This document shows positions 15,655-23,574 of a stretch of DNA of 64,000 nt, piece by piece. The position numbers were made by a program, and so were the translations under genes. Source of the stretch: Aliarcobacter sp017996075 (lineage in GTDB: Bacteria > Campylobacterota > Campylobacteria > Campylobacterales > Arcobacteraceae); the NCBI RefSeq assembly GCF_051062515.1, contig NZ_JAMXEK010000005.1, one strand, 5' to 3'. Within the stretch, counting starts at the first letter, position 1, and each line of letters opens with the position of its first letter. Under the pieces are notes generated by a model. The model saw only the letters and a list, made by a program, of their open reading frames with translations, was not told the DNA's origin and did no database searches.

Positions 15655-16328
15655 CGTCTTTCCTTATTGGGTCTATAGTATTTCGTCCTGCAAATGGACA
15701 TCTGAAATTTTAAGTCGCAAATTCTACTATGGTTTCCCTTTAAATATTCTTTAACGACAAATAAATTTTCATAATTTTCTGGTTTTGTAAAAGAAGGTGC
15801 TTCTAATAAATTGTTTTCATAACTCTCAACATCTAAAGAAGCCTCATTTCCAAGTACTCCTTGAACATTTCTAGATATTGCATCAGCCATAACAAGCGAA
15901 GGAAGCTCACCACCTGTTAGGATATATTCTCCAATACTAAAAACCTCATTGGCATACTTTTCAATAACTCTCTCATCAATTCCTTCATATCTTCCACTAA
16001 CCATTACAATATTTTTTTTCTTTGCAAGTCTTTTTGCATCATTTTGCCTAAAAGGTTTAGCAGCAGCAAGTGGAAAAATAATATATGCATCTTTATCTTT
16101 TCTTTTTATCTCTTCTAAACAATCAAAAAGTGGTTGACATGATAGAAGCATTCCAGCTCCTCCACCAACCATAGCATCATCAACTTTTTTGTGTTTGTTT
16201 GTTGTAAAATCTCTAGGATTATAAAAATCATAGCTTATTAAATTTGATTCAACTGCTCTATTTAAAATAGAATCTTTTAAATATGGTTCAATCAAATTGG
16301 GAAAAAGTGTAACAAAAGTAAACTTCAA
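15651..16328 (-). CDS. trmD: tRNA (guanine-N1)-methyltransferase TrmD
   Basis: TrmD makes m1G37 in tRNAs, preventing +1 frameshifting. The protein starts with KFTFVTLFPNLIEPY, has the trefoil-knot SAM-binding motifs (VSGRYEGIDER and EYILTGGELPSLV), and the normal length of about 225 residues when begun at the TTG at 16326-16328. The open frame extends 29 codons further upstream to 16415, but that extension is AT-rich, has no counterpart in TrmD proteins and carries no ribosome binding site. GGAATTTTAT precedes the TTG. It is coupled to rplS by a four-base overlap. Confidence 0.93.
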   Translation of the reverse strand: MKFTFVTLFPNLIEPYLKDSILNRAVESNLISYDFYNPRDFTTNKHKKVDDAMVGGGAGMLLSCQPLFDCLEEIKRKDKDAYIIFPLAAAKPFRQNDAKRLAKKKNIVMVSGRYEGIDERVIEKYANEVFSIGEYILTGGELPSLVMADAISRNVQGVLGNEASLDVESYENNLLEAPSFTKPENYENLFVVKEYLKGNHSRICDLKFQMSICRTKYYRPNKERR

Positions 16329-16438
16329 AATAAAATTCCAATCAATTTTTTTGTTTGAAATGTTATCATAAATTTTTTTATATATTATTAAGTATAAATA
16401 GTATAAATTTCGCATCTAATAATATAAGGAGTAAATTT

Positions 16439-16786
16439 TTGAAAATTAAAGGCTTTGGAAAAAAATATTTTACATTAGCTTCAATTCAAGCGTATGCAAC
16501 GCAATCAAAATTGCATGCAAAATTTACTGCACTAAAAACTAATATAAATGAAAAACTAAAAATCTCTTCAAATAGTGATGAAGAGGATGAGTTATCCAAA
16601 GATATTGAGCAAAATTTATTAGCTTGTAATCTAATAAATTCTAAACCATGTCACTGTGATTGTCTATTTAGAAGAAAAACAGCACTTGCTGTAAGACTTT
16701 TTCAATTTATTCCTAGATGTCCATTTTATTGTACATTTTTTGCTTTTAGAAGAACTGGCGTACATCCACCACTATTATCATTTTAA
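16439..16786 (+). CDS. Cys-rich small protein of unknown function, 115 aa
   Basis: A TTG start at 16439 follows AAGGAG by seven bases. The same frame stays open upstream to 16355, but without a ribosome binding site and over the trmD promoter side. The N-terminal half is basic then acidic (SSNSDEEDELSKDIEQN). The C-terminal half has six cysteines, including CHCDC and RCPFYC, and ends in TGVHPPLLSF. Six cysteines and a clear Shine-Dalgarno suggest a metal-binding or redox protein, but I recognise no family, and a spurious ORF remains possible. It points toward metE. Confidence 0.5.
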   Translation: MKIKGFGKKYFTLASIQAYATQSKLHAKFTALKTNINEKLKISSNSDEEDELSKDIEQNLLACNLINSKPCHCDCLFRRKTALAVRLFQFIPRCPFYCTFFAFRRTGVHPPLLSF

Positions 16787-16816
16787 TAATTGTTAGAAAA
16801 TTTAATATTAAATCGT

Positions 16817-16912
16817 TTTTAAGTCCGAAAAAGACAATTTTACCCGATTGGTAAAAATCTATGATTTTTGGTACCAATCGTGTGTAAACTCTTGTCGTAA
16901 AAGGATTTAAAA
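16817..16912 (+). ncRNA. candidate structured RNA in the metE upstream region
   Basis: This 96-base stretch folds as one rod. The closing stem is TTTTAAGTCC (16817-16826) with GGATTTAAAA (16903-16912), ten pairs including one G-U. Inside are GACAA/TTGTC (16833-16837 with 16892-16896), TTTAC/GTAAA, CGATTGGT/ACCAATCG (16845-16852 with 16873-16880) and a tip AAAAATC/GATTTTT. No run of T follows, so it is not a simple terminator. It fits no riboswitch consensus I know (cobalamin, SAM, SAH, T-box). It could be the metE 5' leader, an sRNA, or a processing structure. Confidence 0.45.
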
Positions 16913-16942
16913 TAAGATTTATTAGAAAACTATTTTTTTTAG

Positions 16943-17039
16943 GCTTCGTTCTCGAAGCACTTTAGGTTTTTGCTACTTTTTAGTGGATTTTTCTCAAAGA
17001 GAGTGCTAAAGGCACAAGAATCCACGCTATAAAAAGTAG
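16943..17039 (+). repeat. structured dispersed element, copy 2 (metE leader)
   Basis: Hairpin GCTTCG-TTCT-CGAAGC (16943-16958) is followed by the linker CTTTAGGTTTTTG (16960-16972). The long hairpin comes next, with outer stem CTACTTTTTA/TAAAAAGTAG (16973-16982 with 17030-17039), inner stem GTGGATT/AATCCAC (16983-16989 with 17019-17025) and a GCTA bulge. Compared with copy 1, outer stem, linker, loop and bulge are identical while the other stems keep pairing through changes on both sides. The apical loop of copy 1 is replaced here by two mini-hairpins (TCTC/GAGA and GTGC/GCAC). Confidence 0.7.
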
Positions 17040-17051
17040 AAAAAAATGTAT

Positions 17052-17087
17052 GGTTCCTTTTTTTAAAGGGAACCTTTAAAAAAAGGA
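17052..17087 (+). promoter_or_regulatory. Shine-Dalgarno-sequestering alternative hairpins before metE
   Basis: TCCTTTTTTTAAA (17055-17067) pairs perfectly over 13 bp with TTTAAAAAAAGGA (17075-17087), which contains the metE Shine-Dalgarno sequence eight bases before the ATG. GGTTCC (17052-17057) can instead pair with GGAACC (17069-17074), breaking that hairpin and freeing the ribosome site. The same mutually exclusive arrangement, with different bases, precedes the Nudix gene. Confidence 0.62.
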
Positions 17088-17095
17088 TTAATAAT

Positions 17096-19360
17096 ATGTC
17101 AAAAAATTATGTAATAGGTTTCCCAAGAATTGGAGAAAAAAGAGAACTAAAAAAGGTTTTAGAAGATTATTGGGCAAAAAAAGTTGATTTTAGTGAAGTT
17201 AAATATGTAGCAGAAAATTTGAGAAAAAGACACTGGACTTATCAAAAAGAGGTAAAAATAGATTTTATAGCTTCAAATGATTTTTCACTATATGATAATA
17301 TGTTAGATAGTTCTATTTTATTAGGAGCAATTCCAAAAAGATTTCAACACCTAAAAGATGAAGAGTTATATTTTGCAATGGCAAGAGGAAATCAAGATTG
17401 TGTAGCAATGGAGATGACAAAGTGGTTTAATACAAACTATCACTACATTGTTCCAGAAATTTCTAAAGATACAACATTTAAACTAAACTCTAAAAAAGTT
17501 ATAGAGGAGTATAAAGAGGCACTTGAGCTTGGAATTAATACAAAAATAAATTTAATTGGTGCAATTACTTATTTAGGATTATCAAAAAGTGTCGATAATA
17601 GTGATCTATTTGCACATATTTCTAGTGTTGTAAAAGTTTATAAAGAGCTTTTAGAAGAGATTTCAAAATTAAACAGTGAAGTTGTTGTTCAATTTGATGA
17701 ACCTTTGTTTGTAAAAGATTTAGAACCAAAAGTTTTATCACTTTTAAAACCAGTTTATGATGAGCTCTCAAATGTTTCAAAAAATATAAAAATCGTTGTA
17801 ACTACTTACTTTGAGCACTCAAATGAAGCTACAAAAATTTTAGTAAACACTCCTATTTGGGCTTTAGGACTTGATTTTATTCATGGAGTTAAAAATTTAG
17901 AGAGTTTAGAATTTATTAAAAATTCAAATAAAGTTTTAATTGCTGGAGTTATTGATGGTAGAAACATTTGGAAGAGTAATTTTGAAGATAAATTAAATCT
18001 TTTAAATAAAATCTCAAATGTAGTTTCAAAAGATAATATTATCGTAGGGACTTCTTGTTCACTTTTACATGTACCTTTTACATTAAGTTATGAAGATAAT
18101 TTAGATAAAGAGATTAAATCGTGGTTAGCATTTGCAAATGAAAAATTAAAAGAGTTAAACCTTGTTTCAAAACAGTTTTTTGGCTCAAAACTATCACTTG
18201 AAGATATTGCAAATATTGAGAAAAATCGACAAGATAATATTCAAAGAAAAGTATCTACTAAAATTCATAATCAAAAGATTCAAGAAGAGATTAAAAATCT
18301 AAAAAAATTTGAAAGAGAAGATAAATTTGAAGATAGAATAAAAGCTCAAAGAGAGTTTTTTAAATATGATGCATTAACAACTACAACTATTGGATCATTT
18401 CCTCAAACTCCAGAAATTAGAGAGAATAGAAAGAATTATAAAGCAAATTTAATTTCAAAAGAAGAGTATGAAACTCAAATAAAAAAATATATTGATGATT
18501 GTGTAGCATTTCAAGATGAAATCGGACTTGATATTTTAGTTCACGGAGAGCCTGAAAGAAATGACATGGTTGAATATTTTGGACAATTATTGGAAGGTTT
18601 TGCATTCACTTCTAATGCTTGGGTTCAATCATATGGAAGTAGATGTGTAAAACCACCTGTTATTTTTGGTGATGTTTCAAGACCAAATGCTATGACAGTT
18701 CTTTGGATTAAATATGCTCAAAGTAAAACAAAAAAAGTTATGAAAGGTATGTTAACAGGACCTGTTACAATTTTAAATTGGTCATTTGTAAGAGATGATA
18801 TTCCAAGAAATGAAGTAACAAAACAAATTGCGCTTTGTATTAATAAAGAAGTAGATGATTTACAAAATGCTGGAATTAAGATGATTCAAGTTGATGAAGC
18901 AGCGTTTAAAGAAGGATATCCTTTAAGAATTGAAAATATAAAAGCTTATGAAAATTGGGCAGTTGATAATTTTAGATTAAGTGTAAGTAGCGCAAAAGCT
19001 AATACTCAAATTCACACACATATGTGTTATAGTGAATTTAATGATATTATAAAAACTATTGAAGCTATGGATGCTGATGTTATCTCTATTGAAACTGCAC
19101 GTAGTGGAAATAGACTTTTAAAAATCTTTAAAGATGTAAACTATAAACAAGAAATAGGACCTGGAATTTATGATATTCATAGTCCAAGAGTTCCAAGTGT
19201 GCAAGAGATGGTAAATCAAATAAAAGCTTTAATTGAAGTTTTACCAAAAGAGCAGTTATGGATAAATCCAGATTGTGGACTAAAAACTCGAAAATGGCCA
19301 GAAGTTAAAGAGAGTCTTAAAAATATGGTTGAAGCTGTAAAGATTGTAAAAAATAGTTAA
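17096..19360 (+). CDS. metE: cobalamin-independent methionine synthase
   Basis: MetE transfers the methyl group of 5-methyltetrahydropteroyl-triglutamate to homocysteine without B12. The 754-residue protein has the normal two-barrel length. The N-terminal GFPRIGEKRELKKVLEDYW is characteristic and the zinc ligands are visible as H642 and C644 (HTHMCYSEF) and C727 (NPDCGLKTRKW). It is monocistronic, ending in a strong terminator. The 309 bases upstream hold a complex leader: a 96-base folded region, the dispersed structured element, and a two-state hairpin over the Shine-Dalgarno sequence. Expression is therefore probably controlled at translation initiation. Confidence 0.97.
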   Translation: MSKNYVIGFPRIGEKRELKKVLEDYWAKKVDFSEVKYVAENLRKRHWTYQKEVKIDFIASNDFSLYDNMLDSSILLGAIPKRFQHLKDEELYFAMARGNQDCVAMEMTKWFNTNYHYIVPEISKDTTFKLNSKKVIEEYKEALELGINTKINLIGAITYLGLSKSVDNSDLFAHISSVVKVYKELLEEISKLNSEVVVQFDEPLFVKDLEPKVLSLLKPVYDELSNVSKNIKIVVTTYFEHSNEATKILVNTPIWALGLDFIHGVKNLESLEFIKNSNKVLIAGVIDGRNIWKSNFEDKLNLLNKISNVVSKDNIIVGTSCSLLHVPFTLSYEDNLDKEIKSWLAFANEKLKELNLVSKQFFGSKLSLEDIANIEKNRQDNIQRKVSTKIHNQKIQEEIKNLKKFEREDKFEDRIKAQREFFKYDALTTTTIGSFPQTPEIRENRKNYKANLISKEEYETQIKKYIDDCVAFQDEIGLDILVHGEPERNDMVEYFGQLLEGFAFTSNAWVQSYGSRCVKPPVIFGDVSRPNAMTVLWIKYAQSKTKKVMKGMLTGPVTILNWSFVRDDIPRNEVTKQIALCINKEVDDLQNAGIKMIQVDEAAFKEGYPLRIENIKAYENWAVDNFRLSVSSAKANTQIHTHMCYSEFNDIIKTIEAMDADVISIETARSGNRLLKIFKDVNYKQEIGPGIYDIHSPRVPSVQEMVNQIKALIEVLPKEQLWINPDCGLKTRKWPEVKESLKNMVEAVKIVKNS

Positions 19361-19369
19361 ATAATTTAC

Positions 19370-19397
19370 AAAAAAGAGTCTTTTAAGACTCTTTTTT
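19370..19397. terminator. bidirectional terminator between metE and the chemoreceptor
   Basis: A 13-bp self-complementary stem (AAAAAAGAGTCTT with AAGACTCTTTTTT) gives a T-run in both directions. It sits between the metE stop and the chemoreceptor stop. Confidence 0.85.
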
Positions 19398-22304
19398 GCT
19401 ATTTGAATCCAAATATAAAATATCATTTAAACTATCAAAAATTTCTATAGTTATCTCCTCTATTTGATTTGCAGTATTTTTTAAAACTTTATTCTCACTT
19501 TTATTTGAATTTTGTCTTATATACTCTTGCATTTTTTCATGTAGATTTTCATGGTGATTTTTCAAAATATTCCACTTTTCATCTTTTGTAAAAATCTCAT
19601 TTTTACTTTCACATGAAATTATCCATTTTCCCATATTACAACTTTTGCAATCATCTACCTTACAATTTTCATATTTATTTAAAAGTTTAAAATATCTTTT
19701 TTTAAAATTCAAATGCTCATTTTTATAAATAGCTAACTCTTTTATTAAATCAACATTTTCAACCATATCATAATACTTTTCATCTATTTTAGAAGCAGAT
19801 GTAATTTGTAGCAATTTATTAGATAAATCTGATACTTCATTTGATAATCTATCTATATTTAAAGCTGTTTTTGCATTTTTTTGTGTTGTAAAATCAAGTT
19901 TTGAAACTGTCTCATTTATTTGAACTATTCCTAACTCTTGCTCTTTACTAAAAATTGTTACATTGTGGATTATATCTTTTGTCTGTGAAATTTTTAAAGC
20001 TAAATTTTCATAACCTTTTATCATAGTGTCAACATTATTTTTACCATCCAAAGTCTCAAAATTTGCACTCTCAACCAACTCTTTAATCTCTTTTGCTGCT
20101 TGGGCACTTTTATTTGCAAGATTTCTAACCTCACCAGCAACCACTGCGAACCCTTTTCCAGCATCACCAGCAGTTGCTGCTTCAACTGCTGCATTTAGAC
20201 TTAAAATATTTGTTTGAAACGCTATTTGATCAATTACTGTTATTGCTTCATTTATAGCTTTAACTTTTTTACTAATTTCATCCATAGATGAAAAGGTTTG
20301 TGCTGCAAATTTACTTCCTGTTATAGCATCTGTATTTAGCTCATCTGATATTTTTAACATTTGATTCATATTTTCATTATTATTTTTTATATTTTGAGTT
20401 ATCTGCTCTAGTGCAACAGAAGTTTGCTTTAAAGATAGTGCCTGATTAGAAGATGAGACAGACAATTCATTTGAAGAGTTTGTTAATGTTTTTGTATTTT
20501 GTTCAAGTTTTTTTCCAGCATTTGTAATCATTGCAATTAACTGAGAAGATGATTGTCCCAAAATAATAGTCGAGTTTGATAATATTCCAAAATCTCCATA
20601 CATACCTTTTATATGGTTTTCATCTTTTTTAAATCTATAATCACCTTGTGCATAGTTGTTTAATAAAAGATTTAAACTATCAATTTTTAATCTTGTTCTA
20701 TCTATCATTTTATTTATAATATCAACTAATGTTTGTAACTCTTTTGTAGATGATTTTGTTTTTATAGTGTATTCAAAAAATCCATTGTTTACCTTTTCCA
20801 TAATATCTGTTATCTCTAAAATTACATTTTTATCATTTTCAATAATTTGCTCTATTTTTGAAACTTGAGTATTCATATTTTTAGTCATCAAAGCAAACTC
20901 ATCTTTACCCTCTATTTGGTTTAATTTTATATTATCTTTCTCTTTCATTGAGTATGAAAAAAACTGATTTAAATTATTTTCAAATTTTTTGATGGATTTT
21001 GTAACTTTACTTGTCATTACTATAATTACTAAAAAAATAAAAATCATAAGTAGTACAAGAAAAATTAAAAAAAACAAAATTTGATTATCTAAATCTTTTG
21101 TATTTGTTTTGATATATAAAAGTGTATCTTCAACTATTTTATTTTTAATCTCTTCAAAAATCTCTATTTTACTAGAAGATAAAGTTTCCCACTTTTGAGT
21201 ATCTACTCCATAAATATTTTTAGTTAGAATATTTAGTGCTTTTAAAATTTTTACATCTAGCTCTTTTGTATCTTCTAAATACTCATTATTATAAGATTTA
21301 GACATATATGAATCAGCTACAAATTGAATATCATCTAAAAATTTCTCTTCCTCTTTTGTATGTTCAAGTTTTTTGTAATCTTTTATTGCTCTTAAAATTT
21401 TTGTATGCTCTTTTTGGATTTTATTTAATATATCTTCATTATTTGTCAAGATAAAATCTTTATAATTGTGAATTAATCCACCGTATCCTAAAGACTCTTT
21501 TATGGTATTTAAAATATTATCTTTTTCACTTTTTAAAAAAATAGCTCTTCTAAAATCATCTATACTTGTAAAAATTGTACTTTGAAGTTTTTGATTAAAA
21601 AAATCTAACTGCTCTTGTGTTAAGTTTTTTCTTAACTCATTAATATCGGTGTCTTGAAAAATTATTAAAGATATAAAGTTATTATAATTTGAATTTGATA
21701 TAAGATTATTATCAAAAATATTTTTTATTAAATCATTTTCTTTATATGTCTTTTCTATAATATTTGTTATAGAAATATAAGTTTTTGAAGCTTTTAGTAA
21801 CTCTTTACTATTTGAATATATTAGAAGTTCATCAAAAAAAGATAATAAATTTGAAATAAGCTCATCATAATATTGCTCTATATCTTTACTACTTTTTGAT
21901 AACTCTTTTACATCTATTCGTTTTTCATCTAATAAAGATATATTAGTTTTAAAAGTTTCATATTTATCAAAAAGTTTACTATCTTTTTTGATTAAATAAA
22001 AATTTTTTATAAAAGTATCTAGGTTTTCTTCTGCTAATTTACTCGCTTTTATTTGATTTTCTAAATCATCTTTTTTTGTTTGAGCATAGCTATTTATATA
22101 AGATAAAGATAATTCTCTCTCTTTTTGAAGATTTGCCAACAATTTAGACATTTGGTCTGTAAACTCTATATAACTTGATGTTTTATCCATATTGAGAACT
22201 TTTTCAACTTTTTCAAAAATTAATATAGATGACAACATAAAAATTGCTAAAATAGGTAAAACCAAGATTAAAAAAATTTTATTTCTAAGCCTTAGGTTAT
22301 TCAT
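19383..22304 (-). CDS. methyl-accepting chemotaxis protein with NIT sensor and CZB domain
   Basis: A 973-residue transmembrane chemoreceptor. The first helix is at about 9-30. A large helical sensor domain starts with LQKERELSLSYINS (residues about 54-67), the pattern of nitrate/nitrite-sensing NIT domains. The second helix is at about 408-432, followed by a HAMP-like linker. The signalling tip (FQTNILSLNAAVEAATAGDAG, near residues 695-715) carries the kinase-coupling hairpin. The C-terminus has a CZB zinc-binding domain: an NEH early histidine, CNMGKWI near 885 and HHENLH near 916. CZB domains bind zinc and respond to oxidants or metals. It is monocistronic, convergent with metE and divergent from the DUF350 gene. 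Confidence 0.9.
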   Translation of the reverse strand: MNNLRLRNKIFLILVLPILAIFMLSSILIFEKVEKVLNMDKTSSYIEFTDQMSKLLANLQKERELSLSYINSYAQTKKDDLENQIKASKLAEENLDTFIKNFYLIKKDSKLFDKYETFKTNISLLDEKRIDVKELSKSSKDIEQYYDELISNLLSFFDELLIYSNSKELLKASKTYISITNIIEKTYKENDLIKNIFDNNLISNSNYNNFISLIIFQDTDINELRKNLTQEQLDFFNQKLQSTIFTSIDDFRRAIFLKSEKDNILNTIKESLGYGGLIHNYKDFILTNNEDILNKIQKEHTKILRAIKDYKKLEHTKEEEKFLDDIQFVADSYMSKSYNNEYLEDTKELDVKILKALNILTKNIYGVDTQKWETLSSSKIEIFEEIKNKIVEDTLLYIKTNTKDLDNQILFFLIFLVLLMIFIFLVIIVMTSKVTKSIKKFENNLNQFFSYSMKEKDNIKLNQIEGKDEFALMTKNMNTQVSKIEQIIENDKNVILEITDIMEKVNNGFFEYTIKTKSSTKELQTLVDIINKMIDRTRLKIDSLNLLLNNYAQGDYRFKKDENHIKGMYGDFGILSNSTIILGQSSSQLIAMITNAGKKLEQNTKTLTNSSNELSVSSSNQALSLKQTSVALEQITQNIKNNNENMNQMLKISDELNTDAITGSKFAAQTFSSMDEISKKVKAINEAITVIDQIAFQTNILSLNAAVEAATAGDAGKGFAVVAGEVRNLANKSAQAAKEIKELVESANFETLDGKNNVDTMIKGYENLALKISQTKDIIHNVTIFSKEQELGIVQINETVSKLDFTTQKNAKTALNIDRLSNEVSDLSNKLLQITSASKIDEKYYDMVENVDLIKELAIYKNEHLNFKKRYFKLLNKYENCKVDDCKSCNMGKWIISCESKNEIFTKDEKWNILKNHHENLHEKMQEYIRQNSNKSENKVLKNTANQIEEITIEIFDSLNDILYLDSNSKKES

Positions 22305-22384
22305 TTTACTTCCTAATATAATATTTTTTATAATATATTCTTTATTGTTTAAATAGATGTTTATGAATTTTAAGATGTAATTAA

Positions 22385-22415
22385 GTTGTAACTAAACGGT
22401 AATTTTGTTGTAACT
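22385..22415. promoter_or_regulatory. direct repeat in the chemoreceptor/DUF350 divergent region
   Basis: GTTGTAACT occurs at 22385-22393 and again at 22407-22415, 22 bases apart, i.e. on the same helix face. This spacing suits tandem binding by an OmpR-type response regulator. Only the repeat itself is seen. Confidence 0.35.
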
Positions 22416-22458
22416 TTAAACTTATATTTTTATTATTAAAAAGTCGATATATTTGTTC

Positions 22459-22481
22459 TAAAGCTTAATATATAAGCTTTA
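22459..22481. promoter_or_regulatory. palindrome upstream of the DUF350 gene
   Basis: TAAAGCTTA and TAAGCTTTA are perfect 9-base inverted arms with a 5-base spacer, 42 bases before the ATG of the DUF350 gene. It is near the expected promoter and may be an operator. Confidence 0.35.
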
Positions 22482-22523
22482 TATAACAACTTTTCGATAA
22501 AATTATCAAAAAAAGGATTTTTG

Positions 22524-22928
22524 ATGGAATTTGGTTTATTTTTAAGCTTTTTAGGATTTTTCTTTACAGCAGTTATTTTAGTAGTTGCTTTTTTATATCT
22601 ATATGCTCTTGTTACTCCATATGATGATTACAATCTTATTTTTGAGAAAAATAATATTGCAGCAGCACTAGGTTTTGGAGGGGCAATTATTGGTGTTTCT
22701 ATACCACTTTATAGTGCTTTGGAAAACTCTGTTTCTTATTTTGACTTTGCTGTTTGGGGTGCTATTGCTATATTTATTCAGCTAGCTTATGCTTTTATAG
22801 TTACAAGAATTAGTGGAAAATACTCTTTTAATGAGAAAATAAATGAAGGTGTAGTTTCTGTAGGTATTTTAATGGCATTTTTATCAATTTGTATTGGTCT
22901 TTTAAATGCTGGTTCTATGAGTTATTAA
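22524..22928 (+). CDS. DUF350 family membrane protein (YjfL-like)
   Basis: The 134-residue protein has four hydrophobic helices and the DUF350 pattern: NNIAAALGFGGAIIGVSIPL in the middle and a similar glycine-rich second half (NEGVVSVGILMAFLSICIGLLNA), suggesting an internal duplication. The biochemical role of the family is unknown. A TTG one codon upstream is also open, but the ATG at 22524 has the better spacing from AAAAGGA. It is monocistronic with a strong terminator. Confidence 0.85.
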   Translation: MEFGLFLSFLGFFFTAVILVVAFLYLYALVTPYDDYNLIFEKNNIAAALGFGGAIIGVSIPLYSALENSVSYFDFAVWGAIAIFIQLAYAFIVTRISGKYSFNEKINEGVVSVGILMAFLSICIGLLNAGSMSY

Positions 22929-22938
22929 AACTTATAAA

Positions 22939-22979
22939 TTTATCTATCATTTTGAAATAATTTCAAAATGATAGATAAA
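22939..22979. terminator. bidirectional terminator
   Basis: A perfect 19-bp stem (arms 22939-22957 and 22961-22979) with a 3-base loop TAA lies between the convergent DUF350 and flavin reductase genes. AT-rich tails lie on both sides. Confidence 0.85.
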
Positions 22980-22982
22980 AAA

Positions 22983-23546
22983 CTATAAATCTACCATAGC
23001 TTTAAAAGTAACTCCAACTCTTCCAATACTCTCAATTTTTGTATGATTTCGCTCATTTATTCTATCATCTTGTATATATTGAAAATTTATCTTTAAAACA
23101 ACTGGTGTTGTATCTCCATCAATTTTGTAAGTATCGTAATATTCACAAAAAAGTGCAGTTTGAGTGGAACTTACCATTGGTGGATAATCCTCTAACTCTT
23201 TTTTTACATCAATTTGAAACTTCTCTATTTCACTTTCACTTTTACATAAAGGTGTAGCACACTTTTGTAACTGCTCAACATTATCTTTATTTGGAAAACA
23301 AATAGTTGCTTTTTTTGTTTTTAAAATATTTGCTAAACTATCTTTTGGACTTCCATCATCTTTTTTTCCAATAGCAACTATAACCAAAGCTGGGTTTGTT
23401 GAAATTGGTATAAAATAAGAGAATGGAGCTGCATTTAAAACTCCATCGTCATCTGTAACTATCCAAGCAATTGGTCGTGGAACTATACTTCCTGACATTA
23501 TTTTGTATCTATCTAAATCATTTACATCTTTGTAGTCTAAAATCAT
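22983..23546 (-). CDS. flavin reductase-like FMN-binding protein
   Basis: The 187-residue protein starts with MSGSIVPRPIAWIVTDDDGVLN (residues 17-38 region) and continues with NAAPFSYFIPISTNP, the FMN-binding split-barrel pattern of the flavin reductase/DIM6-NTAB family. Members reduce free flavins or act in small oxidoreductase systems; the partner is not evident. AAAGGAGAAAATT precedes the ATG. The MFS gene on the same strand lies 28 bases downstream, so they may be cotranscribed. Confidence 0.88.
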   Translation of the reverse strand: MILDYKDVNDLDRYKIMSGSIVPRPIAWIVTDDDGVLNAAPFSYFIPISTNPALVIVAIGKKDDGSPKDSLANILKTKKATICFPNKDNVEQLQKCATPLCKSESEIEKFQIDVKKELEDYPPMVSSTQTALFCEYYDTYKIDGDTTPVVLKINFQYIQDDRINERNHTKIESIGRVGVTFKAMVDL

Positions 23547-23574
23547 AATTTTCTCCTTTTAAATCATTATACAA

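Noticed and set aside
16329..16415. Longer TrmD N-terminus
   Set aside because: The extra 29 residues have no counterpart in TrmD proteins and no ribosome binding site precedes them.
16355..16438. N-terminal extension of the Cys-rich ORF from an upstream ATG
   Set aside because: It has no Shine-Dalgarno sequence and overlaps the trmD upstream region, whereas the TTG at 16439 has an AAGGAG with correct spacing.
16787..17095. Cobalamin or SAM riboswitch upstream of metE
   Set aside because: I looked for the B12 box and the SAM-I core sequence expected before metE and saw neither. The structures found do not follow those layouts.
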